Made by a program: the position numbers and the translations under genes
Notes under the pieces: generated by a model
What the model was told of the DNA's origin: nothing
Seen by the model: the letters and a program-made list of their open reading frames with translations, nothing else
Databases searched by the model: none
Origin: Coremacera marginata
Lineage: Eukaryota > Arthropoda > Insecta > Diptera > Sciomyzidae
NCBI GenBank assembly: GCA_914767935.1
Contig: OU612045.1
Span: forward strand, 43,150,080 to 43,214,079
DNA: 64,000 nucleotides
Reading direction: 5' to 3'
In this document: one piece after another, positions 54,960 to 64,000 of the stretch
Layout of the letters: every line of letters starts with the position of its first letter
Numbering within the stretch: position 1 is the first letter of the stretch

Positions 54960-56100
54960 GAATGGGGAAGAAAAACTATGCGGCAGCGTTAGCGGCAGTT
55001 GTTGAAAGTTAAGAAAGTTGCAAGAAAACTTTATGGCGACATGTGAAGTAATGAGTGTGAATGTGTGTGTGTGTGCTTAGCGCTGGGCGTTAAATTGGGC
55101 GCTACCTATACACCGCCCCACCCTCTCTCGTCAAACTGAAATTCAATTACAACAACTGCAGGGCGACCAAGAAATAAAAGAAAAAAAAAAACAAAAATCA
55201 ATTCAACAACACACAAATTGCGGAAAATCGTTTTTCTAAATTGAATGGGAAAACTTTTTTCCGCAATGCTATTTTCTGCAAATGATGTCTTTGCTCCTGT
55301 TGTTTGTCTCTCTCACTCGCCTGATTGTTTTTTGTGTGCTATTTGCTAAAAAGTTAAGAAAAGCGAATTTTTCAGGGTATTCTAGCGAGTTGATTGCCAA
55401 GGAATTCGCTTTCATTGATATGCATTTTGTTGTTGTAGTTGTTGCTGTTGTTTTTGTTGTCTTTAATTAGCATAACTTTTAAGAAGCCTGTCGATTATTT
55501 TTTTTTTGTTTTCAAGTGGTTTCAATGTCCTGTCGCCTGTTTTTGCAGACTATTTTAGTTTTAAGGATTTCACTCACATTCTCAACACTTGTTGTTGGAT
55601 AAATAAAAAAAAAAAAATATATATATACTAAATAGTCAAGCTACTTTAAGAATTTCACTCACATTCTAGAAATCAATTTCATGCATTTGACTTTGAATTA
55701 CTTTTCATTATGTTAATTTTATGTTGTTAATTTATTTTCCGTTTATTTTTATGGCATTCTTTGTTCTGCAACAAGAACAAAGAAACTACGCAGCAAGAAT
55801 ATGAACCAAAGTGCTGCTGCTCCATCAACTCCCTGGACATGTTCTTCATTTATAATAAGCGCGCTTTGACAGCGGAACCGGATGTAAACTAGTTAATAAA
55901 AAATGGGATTCTTTTAATTTTGTTTTTTTTTTTTTTTAAATAAGTGTTCGTAAATACCTCTTTATTCCTTGTTATTGCTGCTTAGTTGAGACATGAACAT
56001 ATTTATGTAAGATCAAGATATATTGCGTTTCAATAGGTTTTTGTGTATTGAAATTTTTTATTTGTGTTAAAATAAACTGAGTGAATATATCATAATAACA
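54960..56100. other. Mixed-composition intergenic DNA with simple repeats
   Basis: Less AT-biased than its surroundings between 54970 and 55160 (GGCAGCGTTAGCGGCAGTTG; a GTGTGTGTGTGTGT run near 55060). It contains TTGTTGTAGTTGTTGCTGTT at about 55429. No gene or boundary identified; it may be unique sequence of a host intron or intergenic spacer. Confidence 0.4.
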
Positions 56101-56101
56101 A

Positions 56102-56930
56102 TCTATATATATAAAAATAAAATGCATTGTGTATGAAATTGATGTTCTCTGCAATGCGTAAACCGATTTTATTTCTGAATTTCCATTTGAACATGTATTT
56201 GTGTGTATATGGTGTATATGGGGAAATATTTGCAAGTCCCTACATATATCTCGGTAAATATGGGTACTACGGTATTGGAATTTGGTATAGATGTGTGTAT
56301 TATCATTTTCAAACACAGTAGAAAAAGTGGGCAGAATAAGTCAAAGGGACGTGGCACTATAAATAAATAACTATGTAAATCTCCTTAAAAGTGGGTACTA
56401 TGGTATTGGAATAAAATGGTAAGAAATACTCAAGAGATTTGAACGCAGAAACATCAATCGATGTAATTTTATTAAAAAAAAAGTTAAAAAGCCACGCCCC
56501 TTATATTGAGAAAACAAAATAATATGAGAACGGATCAGCCGATTTGAACGAAAAAGGTATCAAATTATTTTGTATTAGATTTAGATGAGAAAAACAAAAT
56601 TTTCCATGCCTACCTGCTAAGCCTACTAACATTGAAAAACAAAATTAGAAGTGAACGACTGAATCGATTTGAACAAAATACGAATCAAACAATTCTGACT
56701 GCACTTAGACGACACTACTTAGAAATGATCACAATATTGAAAAATATGACGAGAAGAAAACGGCTTAATCGATTTGCAGTTTGCAGATTTGCAGTTTACC
56801 AAGTCTGCCTGCTCCGCTCACCTTATTAAAACAAAAAAAACATAATAAGACGTGAACAGTTGAGCCGATTTCAGCAAAAATGAAATTAATTAATAGTCAT
56901 TGTGATTAACATCCCAGCAAAAAAGTACTT
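56102..56930 (+). mobile_element. Helitron-like 5' end with internal phrase repeats
   Basis: It starts TCTATATATATAAAAATAAA after AA, a common Helitron-type 5' end. Inside, phrases such as CGGATCAGCCGATTTGAACG, GACTGAATCGATTTGAAC and CGGCTTAATCGATTTGC recur about every 110-130 bp. No 3' CTAG end was found. Confidence 0.5.
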
Positions 56931-57121
56931 CCAAAAGAAGGTAAAGTGGAAGGGAAAGTATTGAATTTTATACCCAGAAGGTATTCTTTCAACATATGCA
57001 TATAATTGGGTCGTACTCCAAAAGTGCTTCCAGAATGTTTTCAAAGGAAGATTTCCTTGAGGCATTCTATGAAAAAAGTGATCGTTGCTATCAACCGACC
57101 AAAGACTTTTGTTGAGTATAA

Positions 57122-57791
57122 TCTATCTATATACATACATAAAAATGAATGTATTTATGTATGTGGGCGTGTATGTCAGACATAAACTCCGAAACAGCTA
57201 AATCAATTTTTATGAAATTTTCACGGAAAATGAAGCAAAGTCTCGATGGTGTCTTGAGTTTGGTGCCGATCGAACCAATGGGCAGGCATAAGACAAGAAC
57301 ATGCCACCTCCCTTTGAAGTTATAGGTCGCACAGCCTCAGAATTCGGTATTTTAATAAGGGAAAATCCACCCTCTGTTAATAAATTAAATGAAATGGAAA
57401 TAAATGCAAATTTTTAATTTTGGACTTTTTGCCAATATACGCGGCTTGCACGTGGCTGATACGCGGTATTACACGCCCAACGACTATATATTGTTCTCTC
57501 CTTGCCTCAATCATTTCATTATTATCTTTAGCCAATGCCTTCCATTTTTAATAAAACAAAAACATTTACAAAACATACATTTAAGAAACAGCGCGGGTAA
57601 TTTGATCATCATGGTAAATGTATTGATGTATAAATTGCTTAAATAAATAAAATTAAAATATATCTTCGAGATAACATAATATTCTGTTTTTAATAACTTT
57701 TCATTTTACAGCTGTGGTTCCATATTCTGGATTTGCCAATGTGTAAGCCTGTTAAAAAAGTGCCTGGCAAAGCGGCCGGGGGTTCAGCTAG
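57122..57791 (+). mobile_element. Non-autonomous Helitron, about 670 bp
   Basis: It starts TCTATCTATATACATACATA after an A and ends GGCAAAGCGGCCGGGGGTTC then AGCTAG before a T. 5' TC, 3' CTAG and A/T flanks fit Helitrons. The 3' half is shared with 31072-31442. No helicase frame. Confidence 0.8.
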
Positions 57792-57799
57792 TTTTTTAT

Positions 57800-59070
57800 A
57801 AATGTCAGGATCACAAGAAGTATATATTTTTGTTATTTTTGCAATAGTTATTATGTTCAAATGATTTTCTACCAAAGCTAAAGATTGTGCCACAGTTTTC
57901 GACACAAATTCGACACAAAGAATATGATGCTGCATGGGCAAAATTTGAAGAATTGATCGGGTTTCAGGCATACCTGAAAGGTAAGGCTTAATGTAAGTCC
58001 ATCAACAGTTTTATATGAATAGATCTCTGTCTTAATTCGGCAGTTTGGAAATTCATTAAATTGATTTACTGAAGTGATTCATTAAATTCGAAATTGTTTA
58101 GATACAATCATCTCACAATTGTTTTTTAATAGTGTCTTAAAGAAAACATTTCTAAAATTTAAGAAACTTTCTTAAAAAATAACTTTATTTTGTTGTGAAG
58201 ATAGTGAATATTTGTGTATTATTCTCAACTTCATAAATACATTGAAGTATTTCGTATGCAAAAATTTATCATAATCTCGGTCATAAATGTTGGAAGTAGG
58301 CAGACATATATTTCATTAGAGTTCTTATGAAAAATATTTGTTAAAACAGTTCTTTAAATTTACAAACAAAAAAGGTTTTGGTTAAAATTTTCTTCAAATT
58401 TTAAAAGTGAGTAGATGTAAAATGTGGTATTGTTAAACATCTTTAAATATAACAAAGGGTTGTGGTAAAATACCATCAATGAGAAAAAAGTGACTTAAAT
58501 TGGGATGATGTGTTATGCATGCATCACATTATATTTGCTATTAAAGAGGCAACAACGTCAAACTCTCAAACGCAATCACATTTGCGACATTAAAAGAAAT
58601 CAGCCCAGTTCATACTATTCAGCCCATACTAAAATTCAATCGTGGTGGGAAGTCAATGAAAAGATGTGTTCTAACAATGACAAAGTAACGTCTACAGTTG
58701 CAAGAAGTGGCAAAAAAAAAAATATATGGATAAGAAAACCAAACAAGCAACAAAAAAAGCTGCAGGTGATCATTCATCATTCCTTATGACTCTAGAGTCA
58801 TTAAGGGAAATCGCGTGCAGTGTTACCGCTGACATATTTTATTATACATATAATATATAAATTTATTATTATATACATATAATACTAGCGGACTCGGCAA
58901 ATGTATGCAAATAAATCTTAAAATAGTATTAAAAAAATATTTAAATGCATATACATAAGTAAAAAAAAAAATTTAAATATTATTGATAGAAATAAGTAAA
59001 AAATTGTGAAAATATTATTGAAAAAAAAATATTAAAAATTTTTGGAAAAATTTTTTAAGACTTACTAAAA
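57800..59070. other. AT-rich intergenic DNA
   Basis: No gene seen. A perfect palindrome ATGACTCTAGAGTCAT lies at 58786-58801 and recurs at 62158-62173. ACTAGCGGACTCGGC at 58885 resembles an inverted Helitron-type end. Confidence 0.4.
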
Positions 59071-59081
59071 TAAAAAAAAAA

Positions 59082-59815
59082 CAACCGACTACAAAATCAC
59101 TACAAAGTAAAAATTATTTTAATAAAAATTTATATTATAATATAAAAATACTTTTCCTTTCAATTTATTTATTAATTTAGCCAAACAAGGCAATATACTT
59201 ATTCCAACTTATTTTTCTAACAGGTTGTTGTTGTATTTTTTTTTTTTTTTATTTTTTGTTTTTCTCTCCTCTTTCCTTGTTTTAGGTGTAGAAGACATGC
59301 AATTCTCTGTGGGCGTAATCCGCTAACATGAATCGACACATTTTCAAAAACACGTCAAAAAGAAAAGACAATAAGAAGAACGAAGGGGGAACTTATATAC
59401 TAAACTTACATACTAACAGATTTTATACACATAGTAAAAATATGTACTAATTTCTTGGTCATATTTGATAATTTATTTAAACATATTATTATATATGAAA
59501 TTTTATTATCTTAATTTTTTTCTTATTTATTTTATTATCATAAATATATTAATTTCTTGATGAATACAAATGCTTTTAAGGTCGGCGCTAATATAATCAG
59601 ACTGTTAATCAGAAGCGCCAACTTCAAAGCATTTGTATTCATCAAGAAATTAATATATTTATGATAATAAAACAAATAAGAAAAAAATCAAGATAATAAA
59701 ATTTCATATATAATAATATTTTTAAATAAATTATCAAATATGACCAAGAAATTGAAAGGAAAAGTATTTTTATTAAAATTATTTTTTACTTTGTAGTGAT
59801 TTTGTAGTCGGTTGT
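59082..59815. repeat. Large hairpin (foldback) with an insertion in one arm
   Basis: Outer arms AACCGACTACAAAATCACTA... (59082-59166) and 59747-59815, and inner arms 59453-59590 and 59610-59746, are near-perfect reverse complements. The loop is about 25 bp (AATATAATCAGACTGTTAAT). The right arm is continuous, whereas the left arm is split by about 285 bp (59167-59452) bounded by repeated AATTT. Without that piece the arms would be about 220 bp each. Confidence 0.8.
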
Positions 59816-60009
59816 TTTTTTTTTTAAAAAATTTTTATTTCTTCCTTTTTAGAGAATATGATAAATTTTCGAAAAAAGAGTATAAACAACATTAGTACAA
59901 TTGTACTAATTGTTCCGAAAAAATTTGTTCTATTAAATTCTGAAAGTTTGTTGGTTATTTCAAATATCTGCCTCTTAAATTTAAATGAGATGTCACATGT
60001 TTTGAAATT

Positions 60010-60890
60010 ATTATACCCATTCTTGTAATGAGTTTTATTACCATAGTGTCAATATTATTCGAGATATAGTGTTTTTCTAATATTTCCACGCCCCTTTGTT
60101 ATATAAGCGCCCATTTTCTTGAGCATTATTTCCAATAATTGTGCCTACCCCTGTACTTTATTTCAGTACCCCAGCGTCAATATTATCTGCGATAGTGTTT
60201 ATCTAGTATTGCCACGCCCATTTATCGAATAACACCTACTTTATTGACTATAATTTTTAATAATTCTGCCTACCCCTGTACTACAATAAATTTCAGTGCC
60301 CTAGTGTCCATATTATCCGAGATACAGTGTTTTTCTAATATTGCCACGCCCAGTAGTCGAAAGCCGCCCACTTTCTTCACCGTAATTTTTACTAATAATG
60401 CCTACCCCTATACCAAATTGCAGTACCATAGTATCAATATTATTCGAGATATACTCTTTTTCTACTATTGCCACGCTCATTTCTCAAATAACGCCCATTT
60501 TCTTGACGGAAATTTGTAATAATTGTGCATACCACTACACTAAATTTCAGTACCCTAGTGTCCATATTATTCGAGATACAGTGTTTTTATAATATTGCCA
60601 CGCCCATTTGTCGAATAACGCCCACTTTATTGGCCATAATTTGTAATAGTAATGCCTACCCTTATACTAAATTGCAGTGCTCAAGTCTCAAAATTATTCA
60701 AGATACACTGTTTTTCTAATATTACCACGCCCATTTGTCGAATTACGCCTATTTTGCCCTATCCTGCCCGTTATTTGTAATAATTATGCCTACCCCTACA
60801 CTAAATTGCAGTACCCTAGTGTCAATATTATTCGAGATACAGTAGTATTTAATATTGCGAGATCTATTATTGCCACGCCCAGTTATCGAA
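60010..60890 (+). repeat. Tandem array of about 127 bp units, seven copies
   Basis: The landmark CCACGCCC (with variants) occurs at about 60086, 60212, 60344, 60471, 60599, 60725 and 60874, giving spacings of 126, 132, 127, 128, 126 and 149. Other constant parts are GTGTCAATATTATTCGAGAT, AGTGTTTTTCTAATATTG and GCCTACCCC. Small open frames across it are repeat artefacts. Confidence 0.9.
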
Positions 60891-60989
60891 TACCGCTCCT
60901 TACGGGCACCTCCATGCTTATCATATCTATCTGTTCCCCAAAAATTATGCCAATCAGGCATATGGTTTAGGAGTTATCGATGTACATAC

Positions 60990-60990
<1 letters not shown>

Positions 60991-61021
<31 letters not shown>

Positions 61022-61076
61022 AGAGAAACCGACGAACTTGAGAACCTCCTCCTTTTTGAAGTCGGTTAAAAAACAA
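60991..61076. repeat. Poly-A tract and terminal-like AACCGAC motif
   Basis: About 30 A residues are followed by GAGAAACCGACGAACTTGAG and TTTTTGAAGTCGGTTAAAAA. GTCGGTT here mirrors the AACCGAC that opens the hairpin at 59082, so 59.08-61.07 kb could be one composite element. Confidence 0.5.
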
Positions 61077-61322
61077 AATTGTTTCAAAATTAATGAAACC
61101 ATTAAAAATCATTTTAAATAATATTAAAAAAATTATAAATAAAAAATTCATTCAAAAGTTTTTAAAATATAAATGCATACACAAAAAAATTATTGATTTA
61201 CATATTAACATATTACAAAAACATCTTGGTTTAAAGGCAGGTTTAATTAACATTTTGTATGGTATTTATATTAACATTCTATTAAAATAAACGGAAGTAA
61301 TATACACTATTACAGCTTTTAA

Positions 61323-61356
61323 AAGCGGCAATCCTTTTTATTTTAGATTGCCGCTT
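61323..61356. repeat. Perfect 11 bp stem hairpin
   Basis: AAGCGGCAATC and GATTGCCGCTT pair across a 12 nt AT-rich loop. GGCAATCC repeats once more at 61374. Not next to a recognised gene. Confidence 0.6.
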
Positions 61357-61379
61357 TCCTTTTGGCAATCCTTAACATA

Positions 61380-62710
61380 TAGGCTCTAAGCAATTCATCA
61401 TTGCAAGTGTGAAAATGATTCAAAAAATTGATTAAGAACAATACAATAACAACAAGGAACAAATAATAGACAACATACAAGTTTAAAGTAAGTTGCTACA
61501 ATTTAATTCTTTGAACTAGCGATTCCGAACTTAGAAGCTGGCTATTTATCTTAATCAACACATAAAACACAAAACAAAAGTAAAACAACCCAGTCGGCAA
61601 TGGCAGTAGTTGGAAGCGCTACTAGCAGGCCTACATATGGATTTCGAAGTGCTTCCGCACTCATATGCAAGTATATTTTCTTTTTTATATGAAACGAGAA
61701 AATTTTTCAGGCCTTCCGCTCTCGTTGCTTTAAAGAGGCCTGCTATAAGCACTCCTTTAGAATGGCTTAAAGAAGAGGTTAACCAAAACAATTAAAAAAA
61801 TTTTTTTATTTCTTTTTATGTATACCTACCTATTTATTTTGTGATTTCTTTTATTTTATTTTACATATTTTTGTCAGATAAGAATATTTCTAAGTCATGA
61901 CGTTGATTATTATTCAGTATTTTTGAACTAATATACATTTTAACTTTTAACGAAAAAATAACCCTGAAATATAAGCAGAACCAGTTTTTGTAGGAAAAAT
62001 ACAATTGTTGTACTTCCCTGGGTACCGAAAAATTAGGCCTCATGTGTCTTACCGCCAAATGTAGCAGTAAATGCACGCCTTCGTTAGAAGAGGCCTAGCT
62101 TCGTTGCCTATTGGGAAGGAAAACGCACGCTTATACTGAAATGCACGCAAGTCATTCAATGACTCTAGAGTCATTGAGGGTGCTTAGAATCTTATGCTTA
62201 GAATTCAGCAGTCTTTCTAGTGAGCGACGAGTGAAAGCAGCGGCACTCGTCGCTCATCGCTGTTATGAGAATGCTTCGCGTGGAAATGGTTGTTGTTGTG
62301 CGCAACCGCATGCACTCGCACTCGGTTTTTTACGAGTGATTTAGAATCGTAAAAAAACGATTCACTGCAGGTCTCTGGTGGGGAGGTAGCGAGTCCCAAA
62401 GACGAATGGAATTGACGAAAAACTGTCGTTAGGACGATTAGCAGAATTGTGTAGGTATAATTAAGTTATTTCCACGTTGAGATCTTAAAATTGTAGTTTC
62501 TGATACAAATATGGTGGTTTCTTTGTAAAAATTATTTTGTGTAAAGCAATCAACGCCCTAAAGTTGAAGAGACTGCCACAGAATTTAAATCACAAAAATT
62601 CGCTGGAATGTAACAAATAAGACATGTTTACATATTATTTAAATATTTATAATAATACCTTAACTAAATATAAAAACTCAAAATAAACATAAAAAATTAA
62701 AGTTCCTGGT
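61380..62710. other. Intergenic DNA with hairpins, no gene recognised
   Basis: An exact 13 bp stem lies at 62221-62256 (TGAGCGACGAGTG paired with CACTCGTCGCTCA). A second inverted pair GAATCGT/ACGATTC follows at 62346-62363, and the palindrome AATGACTCTAGAGTCATT is at 62157-62174. They may be parts of one decayed inverted-repeat element. Open frames are short and unrecognised. Confidence 0.45.
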
Positions 62711-62714
62711 CCTT

Positions 62715-62960
62715 AAATCAACATTTTGTTGGTGGTACACATCACCCCACCGCTTTGAAAGAGAACAAAAAAGCCATATTTTAAATTTTTGTTCTACTTC
62801 ATCCATTACTCAAAATATTCAACAGTCACGAAAACACTGACTTCGAATGGATTCTTCTGCAGGAGATAGGCCTTTAAACTAATTAAAAATCAATTTCTTA
62901 AGACTTATTGAAGCAAATAAAAACGTGTTACACACCACCCCACTTCAGCCCACTTCTTTT
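62715..62960 (-). repeat. Dispersed repeat, inverted copy of 14128-14372
   Basis: Reverse complement matches the 14.1 kb copy: GAAGTGGGGTGGTGTGTAAC, then GAATCCATTCGAAGTCAGTG, ACTGTTGAATATTTTGAG, GAAGTAGAACAAAAATTT and GGTGGGGTGATGTGTACCAC. Confidence 0.7.
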
Positions 62961-63600
62961 AAGAGATTTTCAATTTATTTTTTTCGTGCCAGTATGACAT
63001 AAGGATGTTGAGATTTACTTTTTATGCCATTGAGCTAAATTTTGGTGGAGGGGGAGGGGGCCAACAAAAAACATTTAAATATAATATATTTTTTAAGAAA
63101 TTTGGATGATCTTTAAATTTGTAAGGAAAAATTTAAAACTTTTAATGATTTTCGAGAAAATCAGGGTTGAAAAGTTTGAAATTGAGAAAAAAATGGCTAC
63201 CTTGCTTGGTCTCCTTGAAAAAACCCGTATTTTTTATTTAAAAGTTTGTAAAAATATATCAGCATTTTAAGCTTTCATGATTAAATGAAAGAAGTTTTGA
63301 GATTCTATCTTTATTGGCTTAGAAGAAAGGAGCTTTTGAAAAGGTGCATATTTTTTGTCATTTCAGTTCTATTTTCATATTTGAGAACCCCCCTAACTAG
63401 CGGAATAAATTAGAGGTTAACTAAAAAATGTCTTTTCCAATATCTTAAGACCCAAATAAATACTTGGTAATTTTTTAAAAATTTTTAAAAAAAGGTCTAG
63501 CGCACCGATTAGCTACTTTGCTTTGTTTTCACCCTTATTAAAATATTGAGAAAATTTTTTTGTTTTTATTAAATTCCATGGATCAGAAACGGAAATAAAT
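62960..63600. other. AT-rich DNA, nothing recognised
   Basis: G-tract GGAGGGGGAGGGGG at 63045; otherwise homopolymer-rich sequence without gene. Confidence 0.4.
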
Positions 63601-63734
63601 ACTCTGGTTTAAAACTTAAAATAACCGATAAATTAAGTTGCTTTTTTACTTAATTCCTGGATAAAAGAGCTGCGCTTGCTTAAGTTTTTGTCCACTCATT
63701 GTGCTCTGCTATAATTATTCCACTTCTTAGTTCG

Positions 63735-63910
63735 ATATTTTATCGATAATAAGTTATCGCTGGTGCGCATTTTAAAACCAATTTTAAAATATCTTTCATT
63801 TGTGCTCGTCAATTGTGAAGAATTAAGTTCTTCCCCCGCCAACCTGCGCATTGCCACGAACATTTATTCCTGTCCACTTACAGTGCGATTTTCGAAGACA
63901 GATGGCAACT
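63735..63910 (+). promoter_or_regulatory. Possible promoter of a gene beyond the right edge
   Basis: A DRE-type site TATCGATA lies at 63741-63748 beside a second ATCG-rich block (GTTATCGCTG). Composition then becomes less AT-biased (GAAGTTCTTCCCCCGCCAAC-like text). An ATG at 63902 opens ATGGCAACTCCTTGGGTAAA, which could be a short first coding segment followed by a GT donor. Weak, since the gene would lie outside the window. Confidence 0.2.
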
Positions 63911-64000
63911 CCTTGGGTAAAAATCTGTGTAATTAGGCAAGTAATTAGTAGGGATTTTAAATTTTTTTAACTCCCATTCTACTTTTTTTTTTTTTGTTTG

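Noticed and set aside
60010..60890. CRISPR array
   Set aside because: The whole unit of about 127 bp is repeated, with no unique spacers between short repeats, and the host is a eukaryote.
60244..60970. Series of open frames with similar proteins (CTTINFSALVSIL type)
   Set aside because: They are generated by the 127 bp tandem units and carry no recognisable domain.

Overview
The window reads as nuclear DNA of a higher fly (Diptera, Cyclorrhapha; most likely a calyptrate such as a blow fly, house fly or stable fly). It is AT-rich, gene-poor and full of transposon remnants. The only clear host genes are five secreted aspartic proteases of the cathepsin D/pepsin family (A1). The species is inferred from gene type and repeat content and was not identified directly.

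Host genes. The protease genes are: gene 1 (9787-10929, minus), gene 2 (17589-18749, minus), gene 3 (27061-28227, plus), gene 4 (31523-32686, minus) and gene 5 (40623-41786, minus). Each encodes a signal peptide, a short propeptide and a two-lobed enzyme with both catalytic Asp motifs. All lack the proline-rich loop typical of lysosomal cathepsin D, which is the known hallmark of the digestive cathepsin D-like enzymes of cyclorrhaphan midguts. Genes 2-5 share a detailed architecture: an upstream GATA-bearing block, TATA box, initiator about 30 bp downstream, a 35-41 nt first exon, a 59-84 bp intron in the 5'UTR, 7-9 nt of leader, then an intronless coding sequence. Gene 1 is more divergent, with a different TATA box, a closer GATA site and no visible leader intron. 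Genes 4 and 5 differ at 20 of 387 residues and come from a recent duplication of about 1.7 kb. Together the cluster looks like a family of acid proteases for gut digestion under shared control.

Layout. 1-9.7 kb: no convincing host gene; foldback elements and MITEs, some nested, and a decayed mariner. 9.8-11.1 kb: gene 1. 11.5-17.5 kb: a transposon-borne exon, a hAT-type MITE and anonymous repeats. 17.5-19.1 kb: gene 2. 19.7-22.7 kb: a broken mariner-like element, a SINE and a MITE. 22.8-26.3 kb: a 3.5 kb foldback element with subrepeat arms that carries a broken, spliced gene fragment. 26.7-28.3 kb: gene 3. 28.3-31.4 kb: non-LTR and Helitron remnants. 31.5-33.2 kb: gene 4. 33.6-40.3 kb: two mariner-type elements, non-LTR fragments, a SINE and a Helitron. 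40.6-42.3 kb: gene 5. 42.3-58 kb: SINEs, an RTE-like element, a pogo-like MITE, a Helitron interrupted by a non-LTR element, a 394 bp tandem duplication and further Helitrons. 58-64 kb: a large hairpin, a 127 bp tandem array, and at the right edge a possible promoter of a gene lying outside the window.

No rRNA, CRISPR array, functional tRNA or prokaryotic operon was seen. The most informative signals are the preserved promoter-intron architecture of the protease paralogues and the composite foldback element at 22.8-26.3 kb.
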